From Ulota crispa (lineage: Eukaryota; Streptophyta; Bryopsida; Orthotrichales; Orthotrichaceae): 64,000 nucleotides of DNA. The DNA is taken from assembly GCA_963920765.1 (NCBI GenBank), contig OY987242.1, forward strand, positions 20,546,002 through 20,610,001, given 5' to 3'. Shown here piece after piece: positions 47,467 to 58,860 of this stretch. A program made the translations under genes and the position numbers. Position 1 is the first letter of the stretch, and the number at the start of each line of letters is the position of its first letter. The notes beneath the pieces are model-generated. The model made no database searches. It was not told where the DNA came from and saw only the letters and a list, made by a program, of their open reading frames with translations.

Positions 47467-47667
47467 CTACATCAGAGAGAGACATCACTTTTCCTTCCCA
47501 TTTCCCTTTCTTCTCTCCTCTTTCTAGCTTTCTACAATATTCTCCCTTTCTTTTCTCCTCTTTCTAGCTCTCTACAGTATTCTCCCTTTGTTGTCATCTC
47601 TTTTAGCTCTTTGCAGTATTCTCATTCTGCTTCCTACTACTTTGTTGGAGACGCTCTTTGATACACC

Positions 47668-47817
47668 ATGGAGCTGATTATGCTTCTGACTTGTGAGGGT
47701 GGCCTAAACAAGGACCCTCACACGCCAAAGAAATTCTTGAAGTTTCTTTGTGCTGCGGTGGCCTCACAAAGCAATCGGCGTTTGGCTATGGTCATGGATG
47801 CTGTGCTTAAGACCTAG
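47668..47817 (+). pseudogene. unrecognised short frame in the right palindrome arm
   Basis: An ATG after a TATA-like box and C/T-rich leader opens a 49-codon frame (MELIMLLTCEGG, PHTPKKFLKFLCAAVASQSN, LAMVMDAVLKT) that ends at TAG 47815-47817. The same frame stays open afterwards to 48015 (MMQYYEGTGLCILVEMLV, LLVLEHLAKLNMVKG). The leucine-rich helical look recalls ARM/HEAT-type repeats, but I cannot name the family. Probably the broken first exon of a host gene. Confidence 0.4.
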
Positions 47818-48166
47818 AGCCATTCCATCTTGAAACCAGTTTTCATGATGCAATATTATGAGGGTACAGGCCTTTGTATTCTGGTGGAGATGCTGGTGAA
47901 GTTTGATGCCCACCATTTGATGATTGACATTGTTCGGAAGGGTTTACTTGTGCTTGAGCATTTGGCAAAGCTCAACATGGTGAAAGGCAGAAGACATGCC
48001 CACCACACTAGATGAGAGTGTTTGCAACAATATTTGCAAGAGTTTTGCAACTCCCAACAATACAAGCCCCCACATGTTGGTGGACCTGCTATTAAGGCTA
48101 GAGTCTAGCCATTTCATGGCCGCCATTGCTTAGAAGGGCTTACTTGTGTCTAAGCATTTGGCGAAG

Positions 48167-48265
48167 CTCAACTTGGTGAAAGGCTAATGACTAGCCCACC
48201 TCAACTTGGTGAAAGGCTGATGACTAGCCCACCTCAACTTGGTGAAAGGCTGACAACTAGCCCAC
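48167..48265. repeat. 33-bp tandem repeat, three copies (mirror)
   Basis: The inverted partner of 42823-42921 in the right arm. Confidence 0.9.
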
Positions 48266-48962
48266 TAGAATAGATAGGAGTGCTAGCAAAAGTTTAGCAA
48301 CTCCCAGCAAAAAAATTGCCATGATCTTACAATTGATTATGATAATAAAGTTTGACATTGGCTTTTAAGCCTTTTTGTCCATGTGGTATAGTTTGCAATG
48401 GTACTGCACAAGATCTGTTGGTTTATTATTGCTTGCTCCTTGGAGTTTGTTCATCCACTAACGCTTTCATACACTCCCATACTCGACTAATGCATGTACA
48501 AAAAGGAGAAAACTCTAAAAACAATTGAAATCTAACAAGTCCCAATGCAAAGATTCAACCCACACATTATAAAAAAACTCAGACCATTTAGAACATATAC
48601 AAGTAGTTATATCATCAAAACGGAACACAAGTGAGAGAACATAGAGTAGACACCCTGAGACTATATCCAACAAGAACTAGTGTCATCAACTTGATGATGC
48701 TTAGTCCAATCCACCTACTCCGTCTCAGAAGTGAGCAGCAACTTCAATTCTGCGACAAACAGAGTGTTTGAAGCACAACATAACTCTACTTCTCAAAGAC
48801 TTCCCCTACAATCTTTAGCTTCTAACGGTCTACAAATCTTTGACGTACAACATGCCTGGCAACTAAAAACACAAACCTGTTCAACTACAAGCTCAAATCT
48901 TATGCAAGAGATCTAGCATGAGATATAATCCAGCATTGAACTTCTCCAAAACACATTTATTA

Positions 48963-49380
48963 GGGCATCCCCAATGCAGCCATAATAGAGGCAGGCAAAA
49001 GCTTGTGCAATTGTTTAAACCGGACTTGAGCAAAAACATGGGCTCCAATGCAGCAAGTAAACCATATTGCATTTTTCAGGGCTCCCTACATAAGAGCCCC
49101 TCTCCTGCAAATTTTCACTATTTGGAGAGTCTTGCATACCACTCTAGCTCTGACAGTGACGCAATTTCAGAAAATTTCAGATACTTCTGACATGAATCAG
49201 CCACACATAAGCACTTAAAAAAGACATAAACTATTAAAAACCCATGTTTAGTGAGTGTCAGAGCTTATGTGCATTGGGGCTACTACACTGGGGAAATGCC
49301 CCTACTCTACATCTGACGCATAATGACACACGATGTGACAAAGTTTGGGGAGCTGATATTCCGGCTGCATTGGGATGCCC
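48963..49380. mobile_element. PIF/Harbinger-like miniature element, family C copy 3
   Basis: The inverted partner of 41708-42125, with the same ends and flanking TTA. It was copied with the palindrome arm and did not arise by a separate insertion. Confidence 0.88.
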
Positions 49381-49528
49381 TTAGGGCCTAGAATTACCCA
49401 CCACCTCCAACAACCCTGTCAACCTCGATGTCCATACTGAACGAGAAACTGCACGCAATCAACTGCAAGAGAGTGAAAATACTCTATTAAGAAAGGCAAT
49501 GAGGATCACCAATCTCAATTCCTGTCAA

Positions 49529-49694
49529 TCATGCGACTGTCATGTTACAGGAATTCTTCATATTGTAGCCACGCCGGTGGTTCGCAGCAACTGTTGGTAG
49601 TGCATGAAAAGCCTGCTGATAATTTTCTCCACCAGATATCTGAGGTGTAGCAGATGGAGGAGCAGAGGAAAAGACGGCAGGATGAACATAACAC
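49529..49694 (-). pseudogene. inverted copy of the kinase last exon
   Basis: The minus strand repeats 41394-41559, ending in the same TGA. The preceding kinase exon (41171-41246) lies just outside the palindrome and is not copied, so this is an isolated exon. Confidence 0.88.
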
Positions 49695-50231
49695 CTGCCA
49701 TCAAAACAATGAAGATCGCCATTGTTAAGACATTGTAAAGAACAATTTCATGTTTATTAAGAAAATTATGTGCTCAGAATTTTCTATACCATATTCATAA
49801 AAGCAGTTCGTGTATCACTGTTTTCGGAACTTTCATTTCCTAAATCTTTCTTTAATTGTATGCCTTTGTGGAGTATTCCTTAGCATTTCTGTCTGATGGG
49901 GGTGAGTGGAATCTGCAGCCTTATTTCTAGATGCGTGTTCAACTGGTTTTCAACTTTTGGCCCGGGCTTTGGGCTGAGGACTTGTTTCAGTTACTTAGTA
50001 TGTTAATCTCAATGGAGACTGTGTACTCGTGCTCAATTGATGGTATATGTTTAAAATCTGGACACAAAATTCACTGTTAGAATTGATGTCGTTTGTTAGG
50101 GCTAGTGCCTAATAGGAGTGAGTTTGGCCCCCTTCCAGCCCCTCCAGCTCCCAAGCCTCGGCAGTATTAATGAACATAGTGTCAGTTCGTATTAGTCAAG
50201 CGAAAAAAACATCCGGGTGAATACAATTTGG

Positions 50232-51145
50232 TTAACTCTTTAAGAACCACACCCACTTTCACAAAATCCACTAGAAACAGGGGCTGTAAGCTTAGATGTG
50301 CAATTTACTCAAATATGGACCCATTTTCAGTAATCCAACTGTACAAATGGGAAGTACACCTTGTTCACTTTAAAGCACCAAAATTTTAACTAAATCTACT
50401 ATTGGAAATGAAATATTATTATGCTTGGGCAAGCCGTATGCAGAAAATCTTTAGTGTTTTGTGCTTGTGTGGTTTTGAATGTTATTGCTTCATGTAGGCT
50501 TTGATTGAAAAGAGTCTTACATATCTAGAAAGCAGGGTTTCTCACTTTTCCAACAAGACTAGTTTCACACAAAATAGACAAAAATAGCAATCACAAGGTG
50601 TAGCTAAGTGGACAAAAAGGGTAAAAAATCTCATTTTCTTTGCTACCCTAAAACAATTCTACAAGAAATTTGATAATTGTTATGGAAAATTTGATTGGTG
50701 AAAGCAATCAAAAATTGGCCTTAAATGTAGGATGACGTATTTTAAAGCCAAAATGACAACACCATTTTAGTAGATTTTCAAATACTACAATTATACTACT
50801 ACCATATAGGAAAACAATACAAGTGTATTTCTTAAGCAATTTGAAATTTTTTAGGATTGTGCAATTGAAACTTGACGTTCTTCTTGCATATTTGATGTAT
50901 TGTGTTGTTGCTTTGATCCATCTTTGACAAAAAATGGATACGTATTTTGAAGCCATGCCGTATAAACATCATTATTTTTCAACTCACATACCTGATTACT
51001 TTGTTATTTTTTAGATGGATGCAAAATTCTTGTAATCACATGCGTACTTCAGGACCGAATTCCAAATTATTGAGTGATTTCAACCTATAAGCCAAAAACC
51101 ACTACCAGCGACCAAAATATGGTCGCGTGGTCCTTAAAGGGTTAA
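50232..51145. mobile_element. TTAA-flanked element, family G copy 2 (piggyBac-like)
   Basis: The left end is TTAACTCTTTAAGAACCAC and the right end GTGGTCCTTAAAGGGTTAA, with TTAA intact on both sides. The left block has ATAA at the empty site, so exactly four bases are duplicated. The body matches 37199-38111. Confidence 0.87.
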
Positions 51146-51348
51146 CCCAATGTCTTACAATGAGGAGAAGGATTGAACATGCATTAGTCTCCAGTTCACT
51201 GGTGTCTCACTAACCAATGGCAGAAACGTTTCCTGGGATATGATCCGAGTTAGCATTTTCTGAGTTACAACTGGGCTCGTCTCGTGGAAAATCTACCTGC
51301 CACCTCAGCATTAACCGGCTTAACGCTATGCATTTGTTGGCTGCGCAG

Positions 51349-51374
51349 GCATTGTGATACCGGGAGGGCAGTAA
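51349..51374 (+). pseudogene. orphan last exon of a third lipid transfer protein gene
   Basis: After a gcag acceptor (51345-51348) the sequence encodes the remainder of Gly, then IVIPGGQ and TAA, as in the gene at 30858. The intron and 3' flank are also duplicated, including a poly(A)-type AATAAA near 51680, but exon 1 is absent because the duplication begins within the intron. It cannot make a lipid transfer protein by itself. Confidence 0.85.
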
Positions 51375-52710
51375 ATCAACAGCCATTACACTGTCTCACG
51401 ATCATTTTGTCTTAATGGCTCCGTTGTCCTGCTCATCTCACTTAACGGTTGCCCATTCTAGTCCGATGGAATGTAAGCCATTTATTTGATATGCTGCAGA
51501 ATCTAGCACCTTATAACCTCGTATGCTATAAAGTACCTATTAGAAGTATTGTAATGCAGGTTTGTGAAACGAGCTCCTCATATTCGGTGGTTGATCATTC
51601 TAGCAATGATCCCACATTGCAGTTGAACAATCGTTCACTGTTGTTGTGAGGCTCTTGAACTGTCCCATGAACTTATGCTAAATAAAGTTGCTCCTATTTG
51701 GCCATTTCCTCAACCGGGAGCATTCGTTTTGTTACCGGGTTTGTTACACTGCGTCTGACATTCTGTGAAATCTTCTGCCTCATATAGATGTGCTTTATCT
51801 AGTTTCTGTATCTTGCTTTAAGCGTGTAATTCTGGTGCTGTTTTCGACAGGCTGGGAGTAAGTCAAGTTTGCTTGCATTCTCAAAAGCTCTGACAGAGCA
51901 TCTGAGGTGGGATCGGTTTGTACGAGATTGTAATGTGGGGCCAGTTTTTGGAAGGAAAGTTTTTTTGGTACAACCGATTGTAAAGTAAAATTTCTCTTGC
52001 AAAAACCACAAATTCAGCAGTTTTGGGTGTAAGTTTGAGTTCCTTCACCTGAGTGCATATACGGTTATAATTTGATTGCCAGTATTTTTTTTTGGTTTTT
52101 TCTAGTGACATCTTTTTGTCGTTTGTTTCAAAAACATAGCTTTTAAAAATTGCATAGCAAAAATAAGCTCTTCATGATTTAGTTATTTGGTTTACACAAG
52201 GATTCAAGGTCATCCAAAATTTGGGGTTAATTGATCCATGATTTTAAGTTCATATGGTTTCAAGAACCACTACAAAAAACATTTAAAAATTATTACAGTA
52301 GTTGCTTTTCCTTCTTGTTTGAAAGCCTTGAAGCCACAACTAGAAGCTTTGAAAAATTTAGAAGAGCACGTGTGAAACAATGAATGCAATGTTTAACTAA
52401 ATTTGGACCCTTCTTGTAATTTTTCATTTTGTTTGCAAAACACGAGGCAGTCTCTTGATGTTTAGGACTAAAGGTCTTTGGATGTTTTGCATAGATCTCC
52501 CAAGTCTTTGAACAATTTGCATAAATTTCTTAATGTTTTGCATATGGATTGTTGTTTGTAGACATTGTGTCATTGAATATGAGTTAAATACATCATATGA
52601 AAAACAGACCAAATAAAGTTGCTGGGTTTTGACGTTCGTCTTTAGGTGTTTTTAAAATAGAAAATAGAAACAAAATCAAAGCAAAAACTTAAACCACAAA
52701 TTAGCATTCA

Positions 52711-52972
52711 TGTTGAAGGTAAATGCTATTAAGATAATTTAGTTGTGTACAAGCGTGGTTAGTATACCAGCAATGTGAGCATGCTCTGAAGGCTGCATAG
52801 TGGGCTAAGTGCGAGCGTTAGGTTAAGCTAAGCTTTAGTTGGTTAGTAACTGACTGATAAGGTATCCTTGATGGTGTACTAGCTGAGCAACTCATGATGA
52901 GTCGGATGAATGGATGACTATACAATGGATTGAGATTGGATGGATGTATAGATTGTGAGAGTGCTTTCAACA
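52711..52972 (-). repeat. Copia LTR, 3' in element orientation
   Basis: Begins TGTTGAAAGC and ends ACCTTCAACA on the minus strand, the usual TG...CA form. It closely matches 58029-58314. The purine tract (complement of 52973-52981) lies beside it. Confidence 0.92.
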
Positions 52973-55900
52973 CCCTCCCTCACTTGAACAATCTCTGACT
53001 TGTTGTTGTGTTGGGCGTTGTTGTGGAGATGTCGCGGTGCAAGTGTGTTTTGTCTAGCGTTGCGTGCCTGTTGGGGAGATATGTGGATGGATTGTCGCTG
53101 GTGAACACTCGACTTGGCAAGTGTTGTTGTTCTTGGAAATCTTGTCGGCGAGATGTCTTAAGCGGGTGTTGCCTTTGTTTGCAGGTGGAGATAGGGCTTC
53201 TAGTCTTGTGGCTACTGGCCAATGCTCTTCGTCGAATATGTTTTGGGTGTCAAGCTGCTTGTTTGAGAGTGTGGTTGTTGCTGCAAAGAAGATGATGTGG
53301 GATGCGAGGTAATCTTAAAGACACGATTCCTACTAGTTTCGGTGGTGGAAGTATGGAGGTTATGGAAGGCGGAGAGGTTAGGATTACGGAGGGTCAAAGT
53401 GTGGGTAGTGATAATCCTGAAGCATTGTGGAAATAGTATTTCAATAGTCTTGAGGACTGGTGGGATAATCAAACTACTCGTAGAAACCCTAAGGCTCCGG
53501 ATTTTAAGAATAGGAGTACGGGGAAAGCTTTGTGGATTGGGAGTTGGAATACGCTTACGTGGGTTTGTGCAAGATTTGTGGAGTAGGTTGTGTGAGGGTT
53601 AAGAGGGGTACTACTCCTCCATTGTGCCTGTTTTCTACAAAGGCTTTGTAGGGAAGAGGTTTTGTGAGGAAATCCGCTAACTGGGACGTGGATGACACAA
53701 AGCTCACTTGTACGGCTCATGCCTTTGCTACTTTGAAAATAAAATGATGTTGAATTTCTATGTGTTTCATTTTGGCATGAAGGACTAGGTTTTCTACAAG
53801 TTTAATACATGATTGATTGTCACCGTAAAGGGGTGTGGGTTCTCTAATATCCAGTTCTAATTTTGTCATTAGTCTTTTGAAGTAGAGAATGTCTTTGGCT
53901 GCATCTATCAAAACTTTGTATTTTGCCTCTGTGCTTGATAGTGATACTGTTGGCTGCATCTTGCTGCTCCAGCAGATGCTTGTGTCTCCAAGTTTGTATA
54001 GGATTCCGGACATTGACCTTCTTGAATCTACATCTCTTCCCTAATCGGCATCTGCATAGGTGTGGCAAGTATCATTGGTAGATGATAGCATATTGAGTCT
54101 GTAGTCTAGTGTGCCGCTGAGGTACCTCAGGATTTTCTTTGCTGCAAGAAAGTGTGTAGTTTTGGGGTCTTGCATGTATTTGGATACTCTACTAACAGCA
54201 ATAGATCTGGCCTTATATAGGAGAGGTAGATGAGGCTGCCTACTAAGGAGCGATAGATTTTAGGGTCACATTTTTCTATGCCCATAGTCTTTTGGAGTTG
54301 TTCATTTGGATCTATTGGGAGCTTGGTGCTATTGCAGTTCTGAAGGCCAAATTTCTAGAGGAGCTTAAGGATGTAGCCTCTTTGGTTTAGGAAAATACCT
54401 CCTTTGTGTTTGTGAATTTCTATTCCTAGGTAGTTGCTATTTTGCCCAAGGTCTGTTATTTTAAAATTGGCACTCAGTTCTTGTTTGAGTCTAGTAATTT
54501 TTTGTTGATCATCTCTTGTGATTAACAAGTCATCTATGTACAAGAGGAGTATGACAAATTTGCCATCTATTTTTTGAAAGTATAGGTTTGGGTCATTATT
54601 GCTCCTGGTTAGATTTTGTCCTCTCAACCGTTGGTCTATTCTATCGTACCAGGCCTTGGGAGCCTATTTGAGTCCATAGAGGGCTCTATGTATCTTGCAT
54701 TTTTTCTCTCCCTCTTCATGACTAGGAAATCCTTTTGGATTTCCATGAGTATCTCTTCATCTATTGTGCTGTTAAGAAAGGCTATGATAATGTCCATCTG
54801 AAAAAAGTTTCCAACCATTTTTAGCAGCCTTTGCTAAAGTTAGGAGGATAGTGGACCATCTGACAACAAGAGCAAACACATCAAAGTAGTCAATGCCTTG
54901 TCACTGTTAGAAGCCTCTGGCTACAATTTGGGCTTTAAGTTTTTCTACTCCTCCATGATTCCATTTGAATTTTTCTTTATTTTAAAAATCCATTTGGCTA
55001 TAGTAGGGATTTTGTTTCTGAAACAGTCTATAATGGTCCAAGTGTTGTTTTTTAGGATAGAGCCAGTCTTACTTTGGATGGCTTTTTGCCATGCTAGGTG
55101 TTGAGTAGCCTTTGCAAAGTTTATGGGCTCTCTTGTTATTTCTGAGGATAACGTCCAAAAATCGCGTAATTTGATTAAGAGTGTCCTAAGTTGAAGTGGG
55201 TGTCTCCTATCGACTGGACCAGGCAATGGGTTGGTGGGTGCGGGATTCAAGTTGGGCATTTTAGCATGCTGCTGGATCTATTTGATATGTTGGTCTCTAG
55301 GGTTGGGTTTGGGGGGTGGATACTCTGCTATGTCGGGGTCATAGTCTAGATAGCTTGATTCAAAGCTGGTGTGGAAATTGAGAGGATGGTTATTTGGTTC
55401 TTGTTGGTTTAGGTATTGATAGCTTACTCTACTTTCATCAAAGATCACATCTATGCTAATAAGTACTTTTGCTGAGATTTATAGAATAGGCAATATGCCT
55501 TTGACTCATTGTTGAAACCAAGGACAAAACACAGAAGTGTTTTGCTATCAAGTTTCTTTTGTCTCTCTTGAGGTACTTGGACGTAGGCTATGCATCTAAA
55601 TATTTTGAGGTTGGAGATGTCTGGCATCGTACCTGAGTATTTGGCCTCCAGGGTCTATCTGGAGTTGGCACATGTTGGACTTCTGTTGATCAGATAGTTG
55701 GCATGCGAAACAGCCTCAGTCCAGAGGTGCAGCAGAAGGTTGCAATCATGTGAGATACTGCACGCGCGTTCCATCAACGTTCTGTTCCTCTGTTTTGAGA
55801 CGTTGTTTTGCTGCGGTGTATGTGCTTGGGTCAGTTCCTATTGGATGCCATGTTTGGAGCAGAAAGTTAAGAAGTCTTGAGACATGTACTCCTCCCCTCG

Positions 55901-56656
55901 ATCTGAGCGAAGTACGTGGATCTTATTTCTTGTTTCTAGTTTGATCTTGTGGCAAACTTGTGAAAGTGAAGGAGTGTCCTTGCTCTTCATGAAGTAAGTC
56001 CAATTTTTATGGGAGTAATCATTGGTGAAGACAAGAACATAGCAAGAACCTCCAAGAAAGGGGCATTGCATTGAGCCCATCAAGTCGGAGTGTATGCGTT
56101 CTCCTGGTACGCTGGACCTGGTGAGAGACTACTTTGGGAAACATTCTCTGTGTTGACATCCAACGAAGCAGCATGAGCAAACTAATGGGGTCCGTTCAAT
56201 ATGTGGTAGGCTGTGAATGTTGGATGTCTGAGAAAGATGGTGTAGCTCAATGAAGCTAAGGTGGCCAAAGCGTCTGTGCCATAGGGTGGCAGTGTCTTGG
56301 TTCTTCAAGTTCTTAGCGGATAAGGTGTCAATCTGGTTCTTGAGAAAGTACATGCCATTAGATGGGTCTTTGCTGCCGCATGCAAGAACGTGGTTTTGTT
56401 AGTCTACTATCCAACAGTGCTGGTGTGAAAAAACTATTCTCGTTCCACAATCAGTGATTAAGCCAATAGAGATCAAGTGTTTCTTCATGCTAGGGACGTA
56501 GTGAACAGAGTTGAGCTTTATTGCACTGGAGCTTGTTTTAATAGTGGCTAAGCCTGACCCTTTGACAGGGTGGGACTCACCTCCTCTTGTTTTAACCTCA
56601 TGAATTTCTACAGCAGAGGAACTGGGCTAACCGTTGAGCTTCTAACGGTCTGCTGC

Positions 56657-56801
56657 CACAAGAAAAAAAACAAGTCCTAAATGACTAAGTGACAATAACT
56701 AAACCATGACTGTACAATCATTTTACAGTCATTTTGTAGTTGTTGTATAGTCATTGCAGTCATTGTCACTTAGTCATTTAAGACCTATTTTTTTACTAGT
56801 G
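56657..56801. mobile_element. CACTA-type miniature element inside the Copia fossil
   Basis: The ends are CACAAGAAAAAAAAC on the left and, inverted, CACTAGTAAAAAAAT; further in, both contain AAATGACTAAGTGACAAT. The flanking bases are TGC on each side (56654-56656 and 56802-56804), a perfect 3-bp duplication. The 145-bp unit is nearly palindromic. Confidence 0.82.
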
Positions 56802-58028
56802 TGCTATGTGAGTAGTGGCGCCACTATCTAAATGCCAGGGGTTGGTGTCCCAATGGTAGTAGTCATAGTCATAAGCATATTGGGACATTTCCGCAGAATT
56901 TGCAAATCTGGTGCCTTTGGGAGGATTGGTATCCGGATAAGAACGGACTTTATGAGGTTCTAGATAATCTCTAGCAAAGTGTCCTATCTTGTTACAATTG
57001 TAACATACCAGCTGTGGGAGGCAATAGTGACCATAAGGTCCTTTGTCGGAGTATCCGATCCGCGTCCTCCTAGATATCCCCGTGATGGGTATTTGCGGCC
57101 ACGAGTTTGCTGCCATCAACCACCACGTCCGCGGCTGAGGGAGTAAAATGTTGCCTGAAGTGTAAAAGTGGCGGCTAGGGCTTCTTTGTTGCCAAACTAT
57201 TGGTTGCGGTGCAGACGGCGATGCTGTTTGGAGAGGAAACTGGCATCAAGTTGGGTGAATGTTAGCTTTGGCCTTTGATGCATGAGAGACTGAATGGTGC
57301 TCTTGTACAATTGTGGGAGTCCATTAAGGACGATATGGATGAGTTGTCAAACTGCAATCTTCTCTTCCATGCTGCTTAACTGATTTTTGAGTTCTCTTGT
57401 GTGTTTGATGTAGTCCTCAATGGGGCTGCCTTCTATCATTCTTAGTGTCTATAGTTGGCTCATCAGGGTCAAAACCTGAGATTGATCTCCTAAGTAAAAT
57501 TGGTTTTTCAATGTCTACCATACATCAGCTGGATCTACGTATTCTGCAATGAGATCCACTAAGTCATCAGATACATATAGTAATAAGAGTTTACAAGCCA
57601 AGACTTGTTTGCGTTTGAATTTGGCTTTTGGCATCTCTTTGCCATTGATGGTCACTGGAAACTGGGTTGATGATTGTTTGGTGTTAGTGATGCTCCAAAA
57701 CATCTCTCCTCTCAAAATAGCTCTCATCTTGAGGGCCCATATATAATAATTGGAGGAGCCTTTTAGCTTATCTCCCTCCCTGAATGCTACATCTCTGGCG
57801 TCAGTCATCTTCCTCGCTTGCTCTTGGATGGACGCTGTCTCTAAAGTCTATCTCTATACAAAAAATAATAATAGTAAACACTCTCTAGTTTTGTTATTGA
57901 CTAAAAAAAACGTTTTGTCGTGACACAGGAGCAAAGCTGCACTGGTCGACTATCTATCAGACTGGAGTGGTCGTGACACAAGAGCAGAGCTGCACTGGTC
58001 GACTAGCTAGTTTATTGCTCTAATACCA

Positions 58029-58314
58029 TGTTGAAGGTAAATACAAGACTGTATTAAGATAATTCAGTTGTGTACAAGCGTGGTTAGTATACCAGCAATG
58101 TGAGCATGCTCTAAAGGCTGCGTAATGGGCTAAGTGGGAGCGTTAGGTTAAGCTGAGCGTTAGGTTAAGCTAAGCTTTAGTTGGTTAGTAACTGACTGAT
58201 AATGTATCCTTGATGGTGTATTAGCTGAGCAACTCATGATGAGTTGGATGAATGGATGACTATACAGTGGATTGAGATTGGATGGATGTACAGATTGTGA
58301 GAGTGCTTTCAACA
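58029..58314 (-). repeat. Copia LTR, 5' in element orientation
   Basis: The partner LTR with the same TG...CA ends, directly followed by the primer-binding site. A roughly 55-bp direct repeat containing GCACTGGTCGACTA lies in the leader at about 57915-58010. Confidence 0.92.
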
Positions 58315-58553
58315 ATTCCATTTTTAGTATACCCAATTCTTAGAGTTGTTGCCACATGAACCCTTGTTTGATGAAAGTTAAAATAGGACATTGCTATTTT
58401 GTGAGTGTAAAAAGGTGAGCCACAAATGGTAAGCTAAGATTTTGTGAATGGAAACAAAATTTGAGCTCAAAATCAAAGCAAAAATTTAAAAAATAGCAAG
58501 TTTTTCAAGAGATGAAAATTTAAAATGTATAATTATAAGGCCCAATGTACATA

Positions 58554-58860
58554 GTCAACGTGTTATTCAATAATTTGGGAAAACAATGGGTAACATTTTG
58601 TACCTCACCTTAATCCAAAATTGTCATCTTAATTTAAATTAAGGAGGTCACTTGAAACCTAGTTAATGAACTTCTATCCAAAATTTCAGAAGTTAATGAA
58701 CTTTTTGTCCTAAAGAGCATATTTTTGGAAGATGTATATCTCATTTTATTGAAAAACAGTCAACGGATTCCCAATTCAAGGGATATGATGATCTCTAGAA
58801 AGAAAGAAAAAGCTAGAAATCCCACTTTGTACGCTTTTTTCCAAATTAACGAATAACGCT
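58554..58860. mobile_element. short insertion with 3-bp ATA duplication, family unknown
   Basis: ATA flanks it (58551-58553 and 58861-58863), and the left block has a single ACA at the matching site. The imperfect inverted ends share GTTATTC and AATTTGG. It is 307 bp long with no gene. A 3-bp duplication would fit PIF/Harbinger or CACTA, but the ends fit neither well. Confidence 0.65.

Larger units (their letters stand above)
47105..49820. repeat. palindrome, right arm (2.7 kb)
   Basis: The inverted partner of 41268-43983. Its outer end directly abuts the start of the right duplicated block at about 49821. Confidence 0.95.
52711..58314 (-). mobile_element. Ty1/Copia LTR retrotransposon, fossil
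   Basis: Read on the minus strand, the parts come in Copia order: gag (about 57808-57515), a CCHC zinc knuckle (CYNCNKIGHFA, about 57000), protease (LDSGATTH, about 56810), integrase (WHRRFGHLS near 56280, RSDRGEEY near 55900), reverse transcriptase (about 55260-54355) and RNase H (about 54070-53720). The primer-binding site at 58017-58028 (TGGTATTAGAGC) fits initiator tRNA-Met, and a purine tract adjoins the other LTR. Flanks ATTCA and ATTCC match a 5-bp duplication. It is broken, with roughly ten interruptions of its reading frame. The LTRs are still very similar, so its age is moderate. A CACTA-type element has inserted into it. Confidence 0.93.

Noticed and set aside
53008-53602. Plus-strand frames near the 3' end of the Copia fossil
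   Set aside because: They run antisense to the element between RNase H and the LTR and have no recognisable domain.
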